A stretch of 64,000 bases of DNA from Anaerobiospirillum sp. NML120449 (lineage in GTDB: Bacteria; Pseudomonadota; Gammaproteobacteria; Enterobacterales; Succinivibrionaceae). This document shows positions 41,279 to 51,321 of the stretch, in pieces. The translations under genes were made by a program, and so were the position numbers. The DNA lies in the NCBI RefSeq assembly GCF_023051105.1, contig NZ_JALKIL010000001.1, forward strand, positions 237,801 through 301,800. The letters are read 5' to 3'. Under the pieces are notes generated by a model, which was not told the DNA's origin, searched no databases, and was given only the letters and a program-made list of their open reading frames with translations. The stretch's first letter is position 1; each line of letters opens with the position of its first letter.

Positions 41279-41379
41279 AATAACCCCTTTAACTCTGTTC
41301 CATGGTAGAATAGTGCCATCAAGGATAAACTTGGTTAAAGCTTTAGCAGATTATCCACTGTATAATAGTTTTTTTAAAT

Positions 41380-41448
41380 AAAAAAGACTGATCTTTGTGA
41401 TGAAGTTAAATTTCTTCTTAATATTCACAAATAAGTCAGTCTTTTTTT
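41380..41448. terminator. Long interrupted hairpin at element edge
   Basis: aaaaaagactga and cagtcttttttt form a strong outer stem; tttgtga/tcacaaa continues it inward. The A and T runs allow termination in both directions. It sits where the element seems to give way to host DNA. Confidence 0.65.
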
Positions 41449-42344
41449 GGAAAAAAAAGGGATTTTATTATGGGCCGTCAATCGTGTATCCAGCACCACA
41501 TCTGTGATTTACATGCGGTTTCCTGCATACCTTCCTTTCTGCTGTTCACCTTTTCGATATCCAACTGAGTATCCTTACCACCAGTTTACACAAAAGCAAG
41601 TATCCTCATCAAGACCATCATGTCAGCTTTGCGCTGCCCGCTGAGCGTCCCCCTGTTTATGGCGCCAACTGCGCTGCCCCTGAGCACAGCCAGCCAATCG
41701 AAAAGCCAATAGGCCAGCGCCGCTCTTCCCTATCGGCCAGTCAGCTACTCACATTGTCATGTATTGCTTATCTGTATGAGACTGTACGGTAATAGATCAT
41801 TCCTGTAAATAAGCTGACCGCATCCCTCTTCTGCTCCTTACATGTCTGCACCTGGCAGCCGTTGCCCCGCAGACCATTCTCTTTCTTGCCGCCCGATCCC
41901 TGGTTGCTTATTTATTGTGGGAGCGAGCTGACTTATCTGCGTCTGGTGCGGCATAACGCTTAGGGTATGTCAGAGCCTGCACGAACATGGGCCAAAGCAG
42001 GGGCTGGATCGTCACTGCATGGAGTGTAAACAGGTGCTGGGATTTGGAGTGTGTCAAAGCAGCTTGTACATGCTAGCCGACGATCCGTGCATCCGACCTG
42101 CCATCCGTTTATCTGTCCATAAGTCAATTCAGTTGGCCATACATGCAGCACTGTGGTAAGTCGTAAGGCCTGATGGGCCTAAAGTCGTTCGGCTGGCAGG
42201 GATAGTCCAGCTGTTTGTGTTGCCTCTTTATTTACAAGGTGTTCAGCTACATGAACGGGGCTGATATATAGATGAGCTAAATGGCCGGAGCCCGGGCTGA
42301 TTGTTTACATTTATGTGGTTGTTCAGGGAAATGTCGGGCAGTGA

Positions 42345-42715
42345 TGTAAACAAAATGTTGGTGTCTGGCAAAGGCCGGGAATTGCTGCAAACAAAAGGTT
42401 GGCGTCTGGCAAAGGCCTGGTATTGCTGCAAACAAAAGGTTGGCGTCTGGCAAAGGCAGAGTATTGCTGCAAACAAAAGGTTGGCATCTGGCAAATGCAG
42501 AGTATTGCTGTAAACAGAGTGTTGTCAGCTGACGAAGTGCTGGAGTGATGTAAACAAAATGTTGGCGTCTGACAATGGCCGGGTATTGCTGCAAACAGAA
42601 TGTTTGGGGCTGGCAAAGGCCGGGTATTGCTGCAAACAGAGTGTTGTCAGCTGACGAAGTGCTGTAGTGATGTAAACGGAGTGTTGGCAGCTGGCAAAGA
42701 CTGGTTGCTGTCATA
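42345..42715. repeat. 41-bp tandem repeat array, about nine units
   Basis: Units begin g(t/c)aaaca(a/g) followed by (t/g)gttgg-type and tctggcaaaggc-type blocks and are 40-41 bases long. The unit length is not divisible by three, so it is not a protein repeat, although three minus-strand frames stay open. Two units (from about 42509 and 42631) form a sub-type with 'tgttgtcagctgacgaagtgct'. The whole unit is repeated, so it is not a CRISPR array. Confidence 0.85.
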
Positions 42716-43252
42716 GGCAGGTCGATTTTGGGAATTCCCGTTATTCACCGGACTTCCATCCGATGTATGGAGTCAACGCCTTGACCGGTGCTGCCCGTAT
42801 TGACTGGCCATTGCCTGGTGGGAAGAGTGCGGGGAGTTTGAGGTGAGTGAGATATATGGGAATTGGTAAATGCTGTCAGAGGATGTAAACAGCATGTTGC
42901 GGATCGGTCCTGAGAACATGATTGTTCATCGACAGTTTTATGGCTTTAAATAGCTTATTCAGGGCAAAAGCTGTGTTTGGGGCTCATATTGATGAACCTG
43001 GTGCAATATTTGGGGTGGGAGAGCTGTTTTTTCAGTAAAAATGTAGGGGCTGAATGTAAACGATGTAAATTTTTTTTACAGACAGGCTCAGCAGGATGAG
43101 CCAGTGGCAGGAGTCTGTAAATGGCTTATATTAGGGGGTTCTCTGTTATCCTGGTATTCAGGCAGTAATGGTTTTAAGACCATAGTTTTTGCCTGTTTAT
43201 TTTTATTTTTATATCTCGTTTACACGCTTTCAGTGAATCTTAATACACATTA

Positions 43253-43402
43253 TATATGTGCTTTTCTACAATGCACTCACTAGCTAAACGCTAACCAATG
43301 CTAGAGCAAATGAGGCCTTGGTGTTCATTTCTCACATGCTGTAAAGGGCTGCAGACTTCTAACTCAGTCTGAGCAGTCCGGCACCTGAGGGGCCTCTTTT
43401 TT
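43253..43402 (+). ncRNA. Candidate structured RNA with intrinsic terminator
   Basis: A closing helix pairs gaggcc (43312-43317) and ggtg (43320-43323) with cacc and ggcctc (43382-43396). An inner hairpin pairs cagact (43352-43357) with agtctg (43366-43371). A T run follows the closing helix. A TTTACA/TAATAC promoter-like pair (43220-43247, 16-base spacing) lies just upstream. No protein frame is present. It could be a small RNA or merely a terminator with an odd leader. Confidence 0.35.
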
Positions 43403-44465
43403 CTTTAGCAGAGCTAGTTTGTCGTGAGCCTGCTTGCTGTCAGTGGTAACTGCTCTGTGCGTAGACTTTGCAGTCAAACTTCATGATGAGCGGCAGGACG
43501 TTCTTCAGCTCTCAGCTCGCGGCTTCCTTGTCATAGTACACCCTCCTGAATAAAAAATTTCATTTTCCCCTCAAAATTATTTATCTAGGCACTCGCCATC
43601 CATCCCTTATATACCTTTTTTTCTTACACCTTTCCCATACAAATCGCATTGTTCAAAATGTGTCATTCTCATCTCTATATTTACAAATGTATCGTTTTGA
43701 GCTGCTGACGCAATTTTCCCTTCTGTATACATACATAAAGTGCTAAAGTGCCTGTTTCCTTTGGACCGTTCCTGGTTGCCTGCTCATGACAGGCTGCTCC
43801 CCACGGCGGACTGTTTGAGAGCCTGTTCAGTGCAGTACATTCCAGTACAGTACAGATACCATTATTGCGATACTCAACTGTTCACTGCCTCATCCATCCT
43901 GTTTATATTGTTTGCATCAGGCTTACCTGAGCGGGACAGTCGTTGTCGTTGCTGTTGCCGCTGCCGTTGCCTGTGGTCTGTTTGCACAGATGTCTAAGGG
44001 CTCTCTGTTCCGGGCGGGAGGCGCTTGTTGCCCGGCTCAGAGCTGGTCTGTGGTTTAAGTGGGGTAAGCGGGCCGTCAGGTCATATGTTTTCATGGAGTG
44101 GAGTGTGTAAATACAGCGTTATCAGCTCGTGCTGTGATGTTCGCAGTCCCGGTGCTGATTGTGCTTAACAGGTACTGCCTTTACAGGGTATGTGGCTGAC
44201 CTTATTATGTGGTCATAAGTATCCTTTGAGGCCGCAGTTAAGGCTCAAAAGGAGCAAAGTGTCAGGCCTGTCTCAGGTCTTTGCCTGACCTTGTCTGCCT
44301 GTAGTGGCACTGTAAGGCCCGCCCATGCAGGCGCAGGGGCAATTCCCAATGACTGATTCCATGTCAGCTGCCGCCGCTGTCTGTGCGGTCGCAGGGTATG
44401 ATGGTCGTGTGCCCTGTGTGGCTGGGGCGGGCCTGAAAGATACGGATTTTTATACAGAGGTGATT

Positions 44466-47400
44466 ATGTCATTCAGCGGCAGGAACAAACGTCCTCAGAA
44501 CCTCGAGGAACTTAAGCTCAGAGAGCTTGAGCAGATGGAGGCCGGTGCTGTACGTCCTGCCGATATTGATGACTCTGATGACTTCCGCATTTCCGATATG
44601 GATGATGCCTACAGCTGCCTTATTCCGGCCGGCAATTTTGCAGGTCCGGCTGACCAAAAGGGAGCTGAGTGCGTGTCTGCCGGTCAGGGGATGAGTGATG
44701 GATCTGTCAATGGAGATGGTTCACAGGGCTCCATGAAAATGAGACGAGACAGGGCTGAGGCACTGTCAGACAGTGATAATGACTATGCTGGTGCCGGTAG
44801 TGATGATGCTGCGGGATATGGGGACGGGGGAGATGATTGCGGATCTGCAGACAGCGATGACTCCCAGGGGGCCAGCATCATGCCGCGCCGTAATGAGCGT
44901 GGCAAGCTCAAGATCTTCCTTGGTGCGGCACCGGGTGTAGGTAAGACCTTTGCCATGCTCTCTGAGGCTGCTGAAAAGAGCCGTCAGGGCGAAGATATTG
45001 TGATTGGCTGGATTGAAAATCAGAACAGAGCTGATATTTCCAGTCTGGTCAGCAATTTTGAAATCATCGAGCGCATGAAGGTCAGCGCCAACGGCTTTGC
45101 CTACGACAAGCTGGACATTGCACGTATTATCATGCGCCGTCCTGATACTGTGCTCGTTGATGTTATGCCTGTCACCAATCCGCCTTATTCTGTGCATAAA
45201 AAGCGCTGGCAGGATATAGATGAGCTGCTTGATGAGGGCATCAATGTCTACTCCACTCTCAATATTGAGAATCTGGACAGTATGAAGGATATTGTGTCCC
45301 GTGTTACCGGTATTGAGGTAGCTGAGACCGTTCCTGACAGCATTTTTGATCGTGCCGATGAAATCCGCCTTGTCGACTTTACTCCAGATGACCTCATTGA
45401 CCGTCTTAACTCAGGCAAACTGACCATGACCGGGCCTCTGGAGAAAGCCCATCACAATTACTTCAAGAAGAGCAACCTCATTGCCCTGCGTGAGCTGACC
45501 ATGCGAATTATGACCTCACGTGTGGACAGTGATGCCAAGCTCAGCCGCCATATAACACCTCACTCATCAGTACGTGACACTAATTTCGGCCTGCTGCTGG
45601 TTCTTGAGTATGTAACTGACTTTGATGCCATACGTCAGGCTGCCCGTATTGCCCATACTCTTTCCGGAGGCTGGCACTGCATATGGGTTAAGAAAAATGA
45701 GCTGAGCTCACGTGAGCGCCTTGCCATCAATGAAATGCTTAACTTTGCCCAGTCACTTGGTGCTGTTACCGATACTGTAACCGGATCCTATGCTCAGGCT
45801 GTCAGTGGCTATGCCCGTTCGCATAATCTGTCCATTGTGGCCATTATTCCAGCGGGAAAGTGGCGTTTTTCCCGTGTGTCCCGCTCTCTCAAGGAAATTG
45901 CCCCTGAGCTGAGCATTCTTTCTCTGGCCTATCAGGTCAAGGTGCCCCCACTGCTGCACCGCTTTACCAGTATGTTCCGCCGCAGTGACGGCCGCAGTAT
46001 GGGTATATGGCAGGTGCTGCTGGGCAATCTCGTTCTCACAGGCATATTCTACCCTCTGTATGGCATGGTACACCGTACCAACTTTGCCATGGGCTATATG
46101 CTGCTAAGCTTTTACTTCTCAGTACGCTACGGCACCATTGCAGCCTCGCTGTCGGCCTTTGTTTCCATCTTCTTCTTTGACCTGTGGATGGTAGAGCCAC
46201 GCGGATCGCTCATTGCCCGTGATATTCAGTATTTCTGGTCATTCCTGGTAATACTGATTGTAAACATGGTTGCTGCCCGTCTTATTTCTCACCGCCAGGA
46301 AATGACCTTTGAGGCCAATATGCGTGAGCAGCAGACGCGCATGCTCTATGAGGCTGCCCGTAACATGGCCTCAGTAGTGGATGAACGTGCTGTATTCAAT
46401 ATCATGACCTCAACCATGCACTCCAATCTGGGCATTGAGTGTGAGTTCTGGAGCTACCATGAAAAGGATCAGACTCTTACCCGCCAGCAGGCCCGTCTTG
46501 ATAATGTTGATGAGAAGGTAGTGCACTGGTGTCTGCAAAACAGAAAAGAGGCCGCATTGCTGCCTGATCTGAATTTTACCTGGCCTGGCAACGAAAGAGT
46601 GATGCCACCGCTGCGCGCTGACGACAACAATATTTACCTGCCTCTGGTCATTCCTACAGCTGTGTTGGGCGTGGCCGTGTTGCAGCTGCCGGTAAGAGAG
46701 CGCTGGTCGGATCCGGGCACTCAGCGTGTGATTCTGGCTCTGATGAGTCTTACCGCTCAGACACTGGAGCGTCTGAGCTCAGTGGAGGAGTCACGCCAGA
46801 CATTGATGAATATGGAGGCTGCCCGTCTGCGTACCTCACTGCTGCAGTCTCTGTCTCATGATCTGCGTACTCCGCTGACATCGCTTATGAACAATGCCGA
46901 GACTCTGCTTAACCGCATCCGCAAACAGGATATGACCGCAGCCGAGATGGAGGCCCGCGAGCTCGTGGACAGCTCCCAGCGTATTGTTACCCTGATGAGC
47001 AATCTCATTGAAATGGCCCGTCTGCAAAATGATTCGGTAACCCTCAAGAAGACCTGGATCCCGGCTGATGAGCTTATAGGCATGGCCAAGGCCACACTCA
47101 AGGACAGACTCAAGCGCTATGAGGTAAGCACAGCCATTGATCCTGAGTGTCCGCTGTTCTATGGCGATCCTGTACTGCTCGAGCGCGTGCTGGCCAATAT
47201 CCTTGATAATGCCACCAAGTACTGCCCAGAGGGCTCAAAGATTGTCATCAGCGCAGCCCTCAAAGATGGCAGAGTGACCATGGCCATTTCAGACAATGGT
47301 CCGGGCCTGCCTGATGATGGCTCAGCCAGCAGGATCTTCGATCCTTTCAAACGTGGCCAGAAAGAAAGCCATGTAGCAGGTGTTGGTCTTGGTCTTGCCA

Positions 47401-47855
47401 TTGTTAAGACCATTGCCAGTGTCCACGATGCTGAAATCACGGCATCACGCTCAGACATGGGCGGTGCCTGCTTTACCCTGGCTCTGCCATACGTGGCTCC
47501 TCCAGAGCTTGATGACGAGGATCTCATGCTCAAAAAGATTGAGGCCTCTGGTGATGCCGACATAGACAGCCCGCTCAGCAAACAGCCATCAAAGACAGCA
47601 GCCTCAGCACCATCCACCACCGCCGCATCATCTGACGCTGCGGCAGCCGCTTCTGCCGGAGCAGCCAGTGATGTAATGAGCACCGATGACCCTGATGATG
47701 TTGCTCTTATGAGCATGAGCGCTACAGATGACTCGTCAGCTGCAGTCACAGATGTGCCATCTGAAGCTGCACAGGCTGCAGCCCGTGCCGCCCCTGAGGC
47801 CGCCGGTGGCGGCCCTCGCAAGAAAGGTAAGTGGGACGATATCATCATTGGTTAG
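44466..47855 (+). CDS. kdpD: KdpD-like sensor kinase with extended ends
   Basis: A 1129-residue sensor, longer than the roughly 900 of typical KdpD. An acidic N-terminal extension (residues 1-140) precedes the KdpD domain with Walker A GAAPGVGKTFAML (Lys about 160). The usual DELAHTN-type motif is replaced by VDVMPVTNPPYS, so nucleotide binding may be altered. Next come a universal-stress-like domain, four membrane helices (about residues 515-610), a GAF-like region, the His kinase box LSHDLRTPLTSLM (His about 798), and the ATPase boxes NILDNATKYC and DNGPGLPDD. An Ala/Ser-rich tail of about 90 residues follows. ATG 44466 is preceded by gaggtgatt. kdpE follows after 611 bases; no kdpFABC is in the window. 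Confidence 0.9.
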   Translation: MSFSGRNKRPQNLEELKLRELEQMEAGAVRPADIDDSDDFRISDMDDAYSCLIPAGNFAGPADQKGAECVSAGQGMSDGSVNGDGSQGSMKMRRDRAEALSDSDNDYAGAGSDDAAGYGDGGDDCGSADSDDSQGASIMPRRNERGKLKIFLGAAPGVGKTFAMLSEAAEKSRQGEDIVIGWIENQNRADISSLVSNFEIIERMKVSANGFAYDKLDIARIIMRRPDTVLVDVMPVTNPPYSVHKKRWQDIDELLDEGINVYSTLNIENLDSMKDIVSRVTGIEVAETVPDSIFDRADEIRLVDFTPDDLIDRLNSGKLTMTGPLEKAHHNYFKKSNLIALRELTMRIMTSRVDSDAKLSRHITPHSSVRDTNFGLLLVLEYVTDFDAIRQAARIAHTLSGGWHCIWVKKNELSSRERLAINEMLNFAQSLGAVTDTVTGSYAQAVSGYARSHNLSIVAIIPAGKWRFSRVSRSLKEIAPELSILSLAYQVKVPPLLHRFTSMFRRSDGRSMGIWQVLLGNLVLTGIFYPLYGMVHRTNFAMGYMLLSFYFSVRYGTIAASLSAFVSIFFFDLWMVEPRGSLIARDIQYFWSFLVILIVNMVAARLISHRQEMTFEANMREQQTRMLYEAARNMASVVDERAVFNIMTSTMHSNLGIECEFWSYHEKDQTLTRQQARLDNVDEKVVHWCLQNRKEAALLPDLNFTWPGNERVMPPLRADDNNIYLPLVIPTAVLGVAVLQLPVRERWSDPGTQRVILALMSLTAQTLERLSSVEESRQTLMNMEAARLRTSLLQSLSHDLRTPLTSLMNNAETLLNRIRKQDMTAAEMEARELVDSSQRIVTLMSNLIEMARLQNDSVTLKKTWIPADELIGMAKATLKDRLKRYEVSTAIDPECPLFYGDPVLLERVLANILDNATKYCPEGSKIVISAALKDGRVTMAISDNGPGLPDDGSASRIFDPFKRGQKESHVAGVGLGLAIVKTIASVHDAEITASRSDMGGACFTLALPYVAPPELDDEDLMLKKIEASGDADIDSPLSKQPSKTAASAPSTTAASSDAAAAASAGAASDVMSTDDPDDVALMSMSATDDSSAAVTDVPSEAAQAAARAAPEAAGGGPRKKGKWDDIIIG

Positions 47856-48466
47856 GCAAAGACAGCGTCCCAGCAGGAATTCAGCCTTGCACTGCTCCAT
47901 GCCTCCCTCAATGCATCCTGACATGCTTCCCGCCTTGCATTGACCAGATGCTGCCTGCACAGGAGCCTGTGCCCTGACCTTTGCTGTGCGCTGACGCTGC
48001 TTCTGCTGAAGCTGTATGGTCCCATAGCGGCACCGTCAGCAGCATCAATTGACTGGGCGTCCTGCCTCCATGCCTTAAGCACAGATGAAGCTCTATGCCA
48101 TAAGTAAAGCATGAAAGATACATGATCTGAACAGGCGTGAGGTATAAGACATCCAGGCGCCATCCATGCGCCTGGCATGCGACAGATCTGCACGGCACTG
48201 CATACTGAAAACTGCAGGGCTGATGAAAGCAGGGCCGGGCTTTGTGCCGTAAAGTTGAATTTCTCTGTGAAATAGCCGTGTAAGTGCTGCTGGTCGGGGC
48301 GTACAGTGTGATGAGCTTTGAGAATTAGGCCTTAAAAGTGTTTTGTCGGTGCAGGCGGCTTTAACAAAAGTCGACTGACGTGATACATTACAGGGGCTGC
48401 ACCAGCATAGCCCGTGAGGCCGGAGCTGCTGTGGCGTGATTAATCTACTGCTCAGGAGACAGGCTT
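47856..48466. other. 611-base gap between kdpD and kdpE
   Basis: No gene is supported; the minus frames of 96-113 codons look like random translation. kdpD and kdpE are usually adjacent or overlapping, so this gap is unusual and may carry a separate kdpE promoter. Confidence 0.5.
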
Positions 48467-49159
48467 ATGAGCGCTACTATTCTGGTTATTGAAGATGAAG
48501 AGCATATTCTCAAGACTTTATACACCGTGCTTACGGACGAGGGATATACAGTCTACACTGCCAGTACCCTTAAACAGGGCAATATAGAAGCGGCTACCCG
48601 CACCCCTGATCTGGTAGTTCTCGATCTTGGTCTTCCTGATGGCGATGGTCTCTTTTTAATCAAGGAGCTGCGCAATTACTCCATGGTGCCTATTATCGTG
48701 CTCTCCGCCCGCTCTGATGAGCAGCAGAAGGTGCAGGCCCTGGACAGCGGCGCTGATGATTATGTAACCAAGCCTTTTGGTATTTCCGAGCTGCTGGGCC
48801 GTATCCGCGTACAGATGCGCCGTCAGACCATACTCAAGGAGCATACCGACAATTCCATTATCAACCTGGGCACCAACGTAACTGTTGATACCGTTAAGAT
48901 GATCGTTACCAAGAACGATCAGATGGTGCACCTGACCAAGATTGAAATGCGCCTGCTTACAGCAATGATTGCCGAGAGTAACAAGGTACTGACCCAGCGC
49001 TACCTTATGCAGCGTGTCTGGGGCGCCGAATATGTAGAGCACCCTCACTATCTGCGCATTTATATGGGCCGTCTGCGCGCCAAGCTCGAAGATGATCCAT
49101 CCACACCGGCCATTCTTATCACCGAAACAGGTGTAGGCTACCGCCTGGTCATCAACTGA
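48467..49159 (+). CDS. kdpE: KdpE-like response regulator (OmpR family)
   Basis: A 230-residue response regulator. The receiver has the acidic pocket (VIEDEEH), phospho-acceptor Asp53 in VVLDLGLPDGDG, the Thr/Ser switch in VLSARSDE and Lys in DDYVTKPFG. The winged-helix DNA-binding domain reads LTKIEMRLLTAMIAESNKVL, YLMQRVWGAEYVEHPHYLRI and YMGRLRAKLEDDP, ending ETGVGYRLV as in KdpE. ATG 48467 follows caggagacagg. It is the likely partner of the upstream kinase in sensing potassium limitation or cell-envelope stress. Confidence 0.93.
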   Translation: MSATILVIEDEEHILKTLYTVLTDEGYTVYTASTLKQGNIEAATRTPDLVVLDLGLPDGDGLFLIKELRNYSMVPIIVLSARSDEQQKVQALDSGADDYVTKPFGISELLGRIRVQMRRQTILKEHTDNSIINLGTNVTVDTVKMIVTKNDQMVHLTKIEMRLLTAMIAESNKVLTQRYLMQRVWGAEYVEHPHYLRIYMGRLRAKLEDDPSTPAILITETGVGYRLVIN

Positions 49160-49557
49160 TAACAGCCCAGGCCCCTGCAAATTACCTGACCATGCCAGAC
49201 CTGCACAGCAGACCTGCAAAGCAGGCCATACCAGGCCATGCCTGGCAAAGGCACGCTGTGGCTATCCACAGAGCGATCCTGTACCGGCACAAGACCAGTG
49301 CAGAAACTGCAGTATGGCAGTACCTGATGGAGCCAGACAGATCAGCATGATAGCGCGATCTGCAACTGCGTCAGATTGAGTTAATGCATGGCAGGCCTGA
49401 TGAGAGTGGAAGCGCCAGTGAACATGACAGCATGGCGCAGGACAGATAACCGCCCGGCATATGCCGGGTTCATTTTTATGGCAGTTGCCGCCGTGGGATT
49501 ACCTGATGAGTTCAGGTTGCCCGGCTGCACAGCAACAGTATTCATGGATTTATTAAG
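49160..49557. other. Intergenic region, nothing recognised
   Basis: About 400 bases with short GC-rich direct words (variants of 'ccaggccatgcc') but no supported gene or terminator. Confidence 0.4.
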
Positions 49558-49962
49558 ATGGAAGATTATCGTCCCATCATGCTCAATGGCTCATATATGG
49601 TAGCCCTCTATGCCGTGGCCTATATCAGTGCCCCGCTTACTCCCCAGAGCATACTTGAATATGCAGTGCTCGCTGTCGCCTCAGCCTGGCTGCTCTACGG
49701 CATGATGCTGCTTCATAAGGAAAAGCGCCGTCCATCAGCCGTATTCTTTGGTGCTATTGCCCTTATTCCATGGGCCTTTTACGGCGAGCTCATGTATATC
49801 AATGCCAACAAGGAAGGCATTGAGCCAGAGGTCTTTGAGAGCAATCTCAAGCACGCCGTAATGGTCTACCAGAGCTTTAAATACATGATTATGGCCTGCG
49901 CCGCCGGTGCGGCAGTCAAGGGCATGTGGAACGCCCTGCGCAACTTCGGCTCCACCAGGTGA
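49558..49962 (+). CDS. Small integral membrane protein, unknown
   Basis: A 134-residue protein with three to four hydrophobic helices: SYMVALYAVAYISAPL, YAVLAVASAWLLYGMMLL, AVFFGAIALIPWAFYG and YMIMACAAGAAVKGMW. The loops are short and charged. No family is recognised. The start codon ATG 49558 has only a weak ribosome site (taag). Its codon use is biased like the chromosomal genes, which supports it being real. It is a lone gene between kdpE and a long gap. Confidence 0.65.
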   Translation: MEDYRPIMLNGSYMVALYAVAYISAPLTPQSILEYAVLAVASAWLLYGMMLLHKEKRRPSAVFFGAIALIPWAFYGELMYINANKEGIEPEVFESNLKHAVMVYQSFKYMIMACAAGAAVKGMWNALRNFGSTR

Positions 49963-50039
49963 CCCAGGCCCGGCACCCAGACCTGTGAGCCGCAGCGCCA
50001 ACATACAGGGAAGTGCCATGATGCGCCATGAAGTAACTT

Positions 50040-50165
50040 AAGCAGCTGAAGCATCACACAGCAGCTGAATCATAACGCAGTAGCTGAATCATCACGCAGT
50101 AGCAAGAAGCAGCTGAGGCAGCACGCAGTAGCATGAAGCAGCTTCAGCTGCACGCAGTAGCATGA
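50040..50165. repeat. Imperfect repeats around 'gcagctgaatcatcacgcagta'-type words
   Basis: About six imperfect units of 20-24 bases share 'agcagctga' and 'cacgcagtagc'. They are non-coding; origin unknown. Confidence 0.65.
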
Positions 50166-50330
50166 ATTATCCGTGCTGCATTACAAAAGGCATTGCATGG
50201 CACAGCGTGACAATGCAGTGTGTGACAGGAAAAAACGCGGCTGGGAATAGTCCGGAAGCATCATCAGCTCACCAGGACAGGCTGCAGCTGACATGACTTA
50301 CCTTGATAGCCATTAACATAAGACAAAGAA

Positions 50331-50352
50331 GGCAGGAGTATTCCTGCCTTTG
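50331..50352 (+). terminator. Terminator-like hairpin
   Basis: The perfect stem ggcagga-gtat-tcctgcc is followed by tttgcttta. It lies far from any gene end on this strand. Confidence 0.55.
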
Positions 50353-50916
50353 CTTTATCTGCAGCATGTAAAGTGAAGAAGCAGCTGCAGTGCTTTTGCT
50401 GACTCTTATGCAGATGGAGAGGGAGAGGCTCTTGAGGAGTCAACCGCATCGTCAGCTGATACAGGGCTCCAGTTAAGCCATCTGGCATACTCCAGTCAGC
50501 TTTCAGTCAAGCTTAGCCAACGGCAGGGCTTACTGATATCAGGCGACTGCGCAGCAAAGTCCACTGGAGTGCATTTATGCCGCAGCGAGTGCCCGTACAG
50601 GAGCCTGGACGAATGACAACGCAGGATGCTGACAGTGATGAACGTCGTTTGAATGTCGTGATGAATGGCAAAGTATGAGTCTGTCTATTCTCGCCTGTAA
50701 CTGCACAGCACAGCACAGCAATGCATGATCTTATCAGGAGAATCAGGTGTACAGCGGTGTGAGAGCGTGCACTACGTCGTTATGCTGGGAGCTGAATAGA
50801 GAGCAACTGCCGGGGATATTACAGCGCGATGCTATACAGATCAATGCTGTATAGCGCAATGCAATAGCTTAATGCGATGTGTTCAGTGGTATGTTTCTTT
50901 GCAATGTGTTTTATAA

Positions 50917-50956
50917 AGTGAAAAGCCCGCCTTCTGTACTTTCAGGAAGCGGTCTT
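50917..50956 (-). terminator. Terminator downstream of the chemoreceptor remnant
   Basis: On the minus strand the imperfect stem aaagaccgcttc ... gaaggcgggctttt ends in a T-containing tail, about 55 bases past the pseudogene. Confidence 0.5.
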
Positions 50957-51009
50957 TTGCTGGCAGCTGAGGCTGTCATGTCATTTGTGGTATGGATTTT
51001 TGCTGATGC

Positions 51010-51321
51010 TAATAGAAGCTCTTGGAGGACACGTCGCAGGTATGCGGTTAGCCATATTGTCAAGCTCCTGATATACGGCACGGGTCTGAGTAATCAGCTT
51101 GGCATTGTTACGGCTGTTGACGCTCAGGGCATCAGACGAAGACACAATCAGGCTGATCGAGTTGGTCTGAACCTGAACAGACTGCTTGAGTGTACCGGTG
51201 TTCTGCAGCAGCTGCCTGTCAAGGGAGATTATGTTGTTGAGGCTGTTCTGGGGGCGCTTGCAAGGGCACGAGCCTCATCGGCTACCGTAACAAAGCCACG
51301 ACCGGCTTCAGCGGCGCGTAC
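51010..51321 (-). pseudogene. Chemoreceptor (MCP) signalling-domain remnant, frameshifted
   Basis: On the minus strand one frame gives EAGRGFVTVADEARALASA, a decayed form of the MCP tip [19 protein letters not shown]. After a one-base shift the next frame gives QNSLNNIISLDRQLLQNTGT and then SSSDALSVNSRNNAKLIT, matching the C-terminal region of the intact chemoreceptors in this window (for example [20 protein letters not shown]). The sensor half and the start are missing. It lies next to an intact paralog at 51755 and still keeps a terminator, so it is probably the decayed end of a duplicated receptor. Confidence 0.8.

Larger units (their letters stand above)
41449..44465. other. 3-kb gene-poor region upstream of kdpD
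   Basis: No coding gene is supported. Base composition shifts to the higher-GC type of the right half. It contains the 41-bp tandem array (42345-42715), scattered extra 'gtaaac' words (near 42030, 42887 and 43055), hairpins near 43086 and 43165, and a candidate structured RNA (43253-43402). Frames of 60-145 codons follow the repeats or look random. The last 150 bases should hold the kdpD promoter. Confidence 0.5.
49963..51009. other. Gene-poor gap with short repeats and terminators
   Basis: No gene is supported in about 1 kb. It holds a cluster of short imperfect repeats (50040-50165), a terminator (50331-50352) and the terminator of the chemoreceptor remnant (50917-50956). Confidence 0.5.

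Noticed and set aside
39293..41450. tRNA attachment site next to the integrase
   Set aside because: No T-loop (GTTCRA) plus acceptor arrangement was found on either side, and no direct repeat pair could be confirmed by eye.
42243..42714. Overlapping minus-strand frames of 83-145 codons
   Set aside because: They are translations of the 41-bp repeat in three frames, with Cys/Gln/Phe-rich repetitive products and no ribosome sites.
42345..42715. CRISPR array
   Set aside because: The entire 41-bp unit is conserved, with no unique spacers, and no cas genes are present.
47159..47848. Minus-strand frame of 229 codons opposite kdpD
   Set aside because: It is the antisense of the conserved kinase domain and the Ala-rich tail of kdpD, with no family features of its own.
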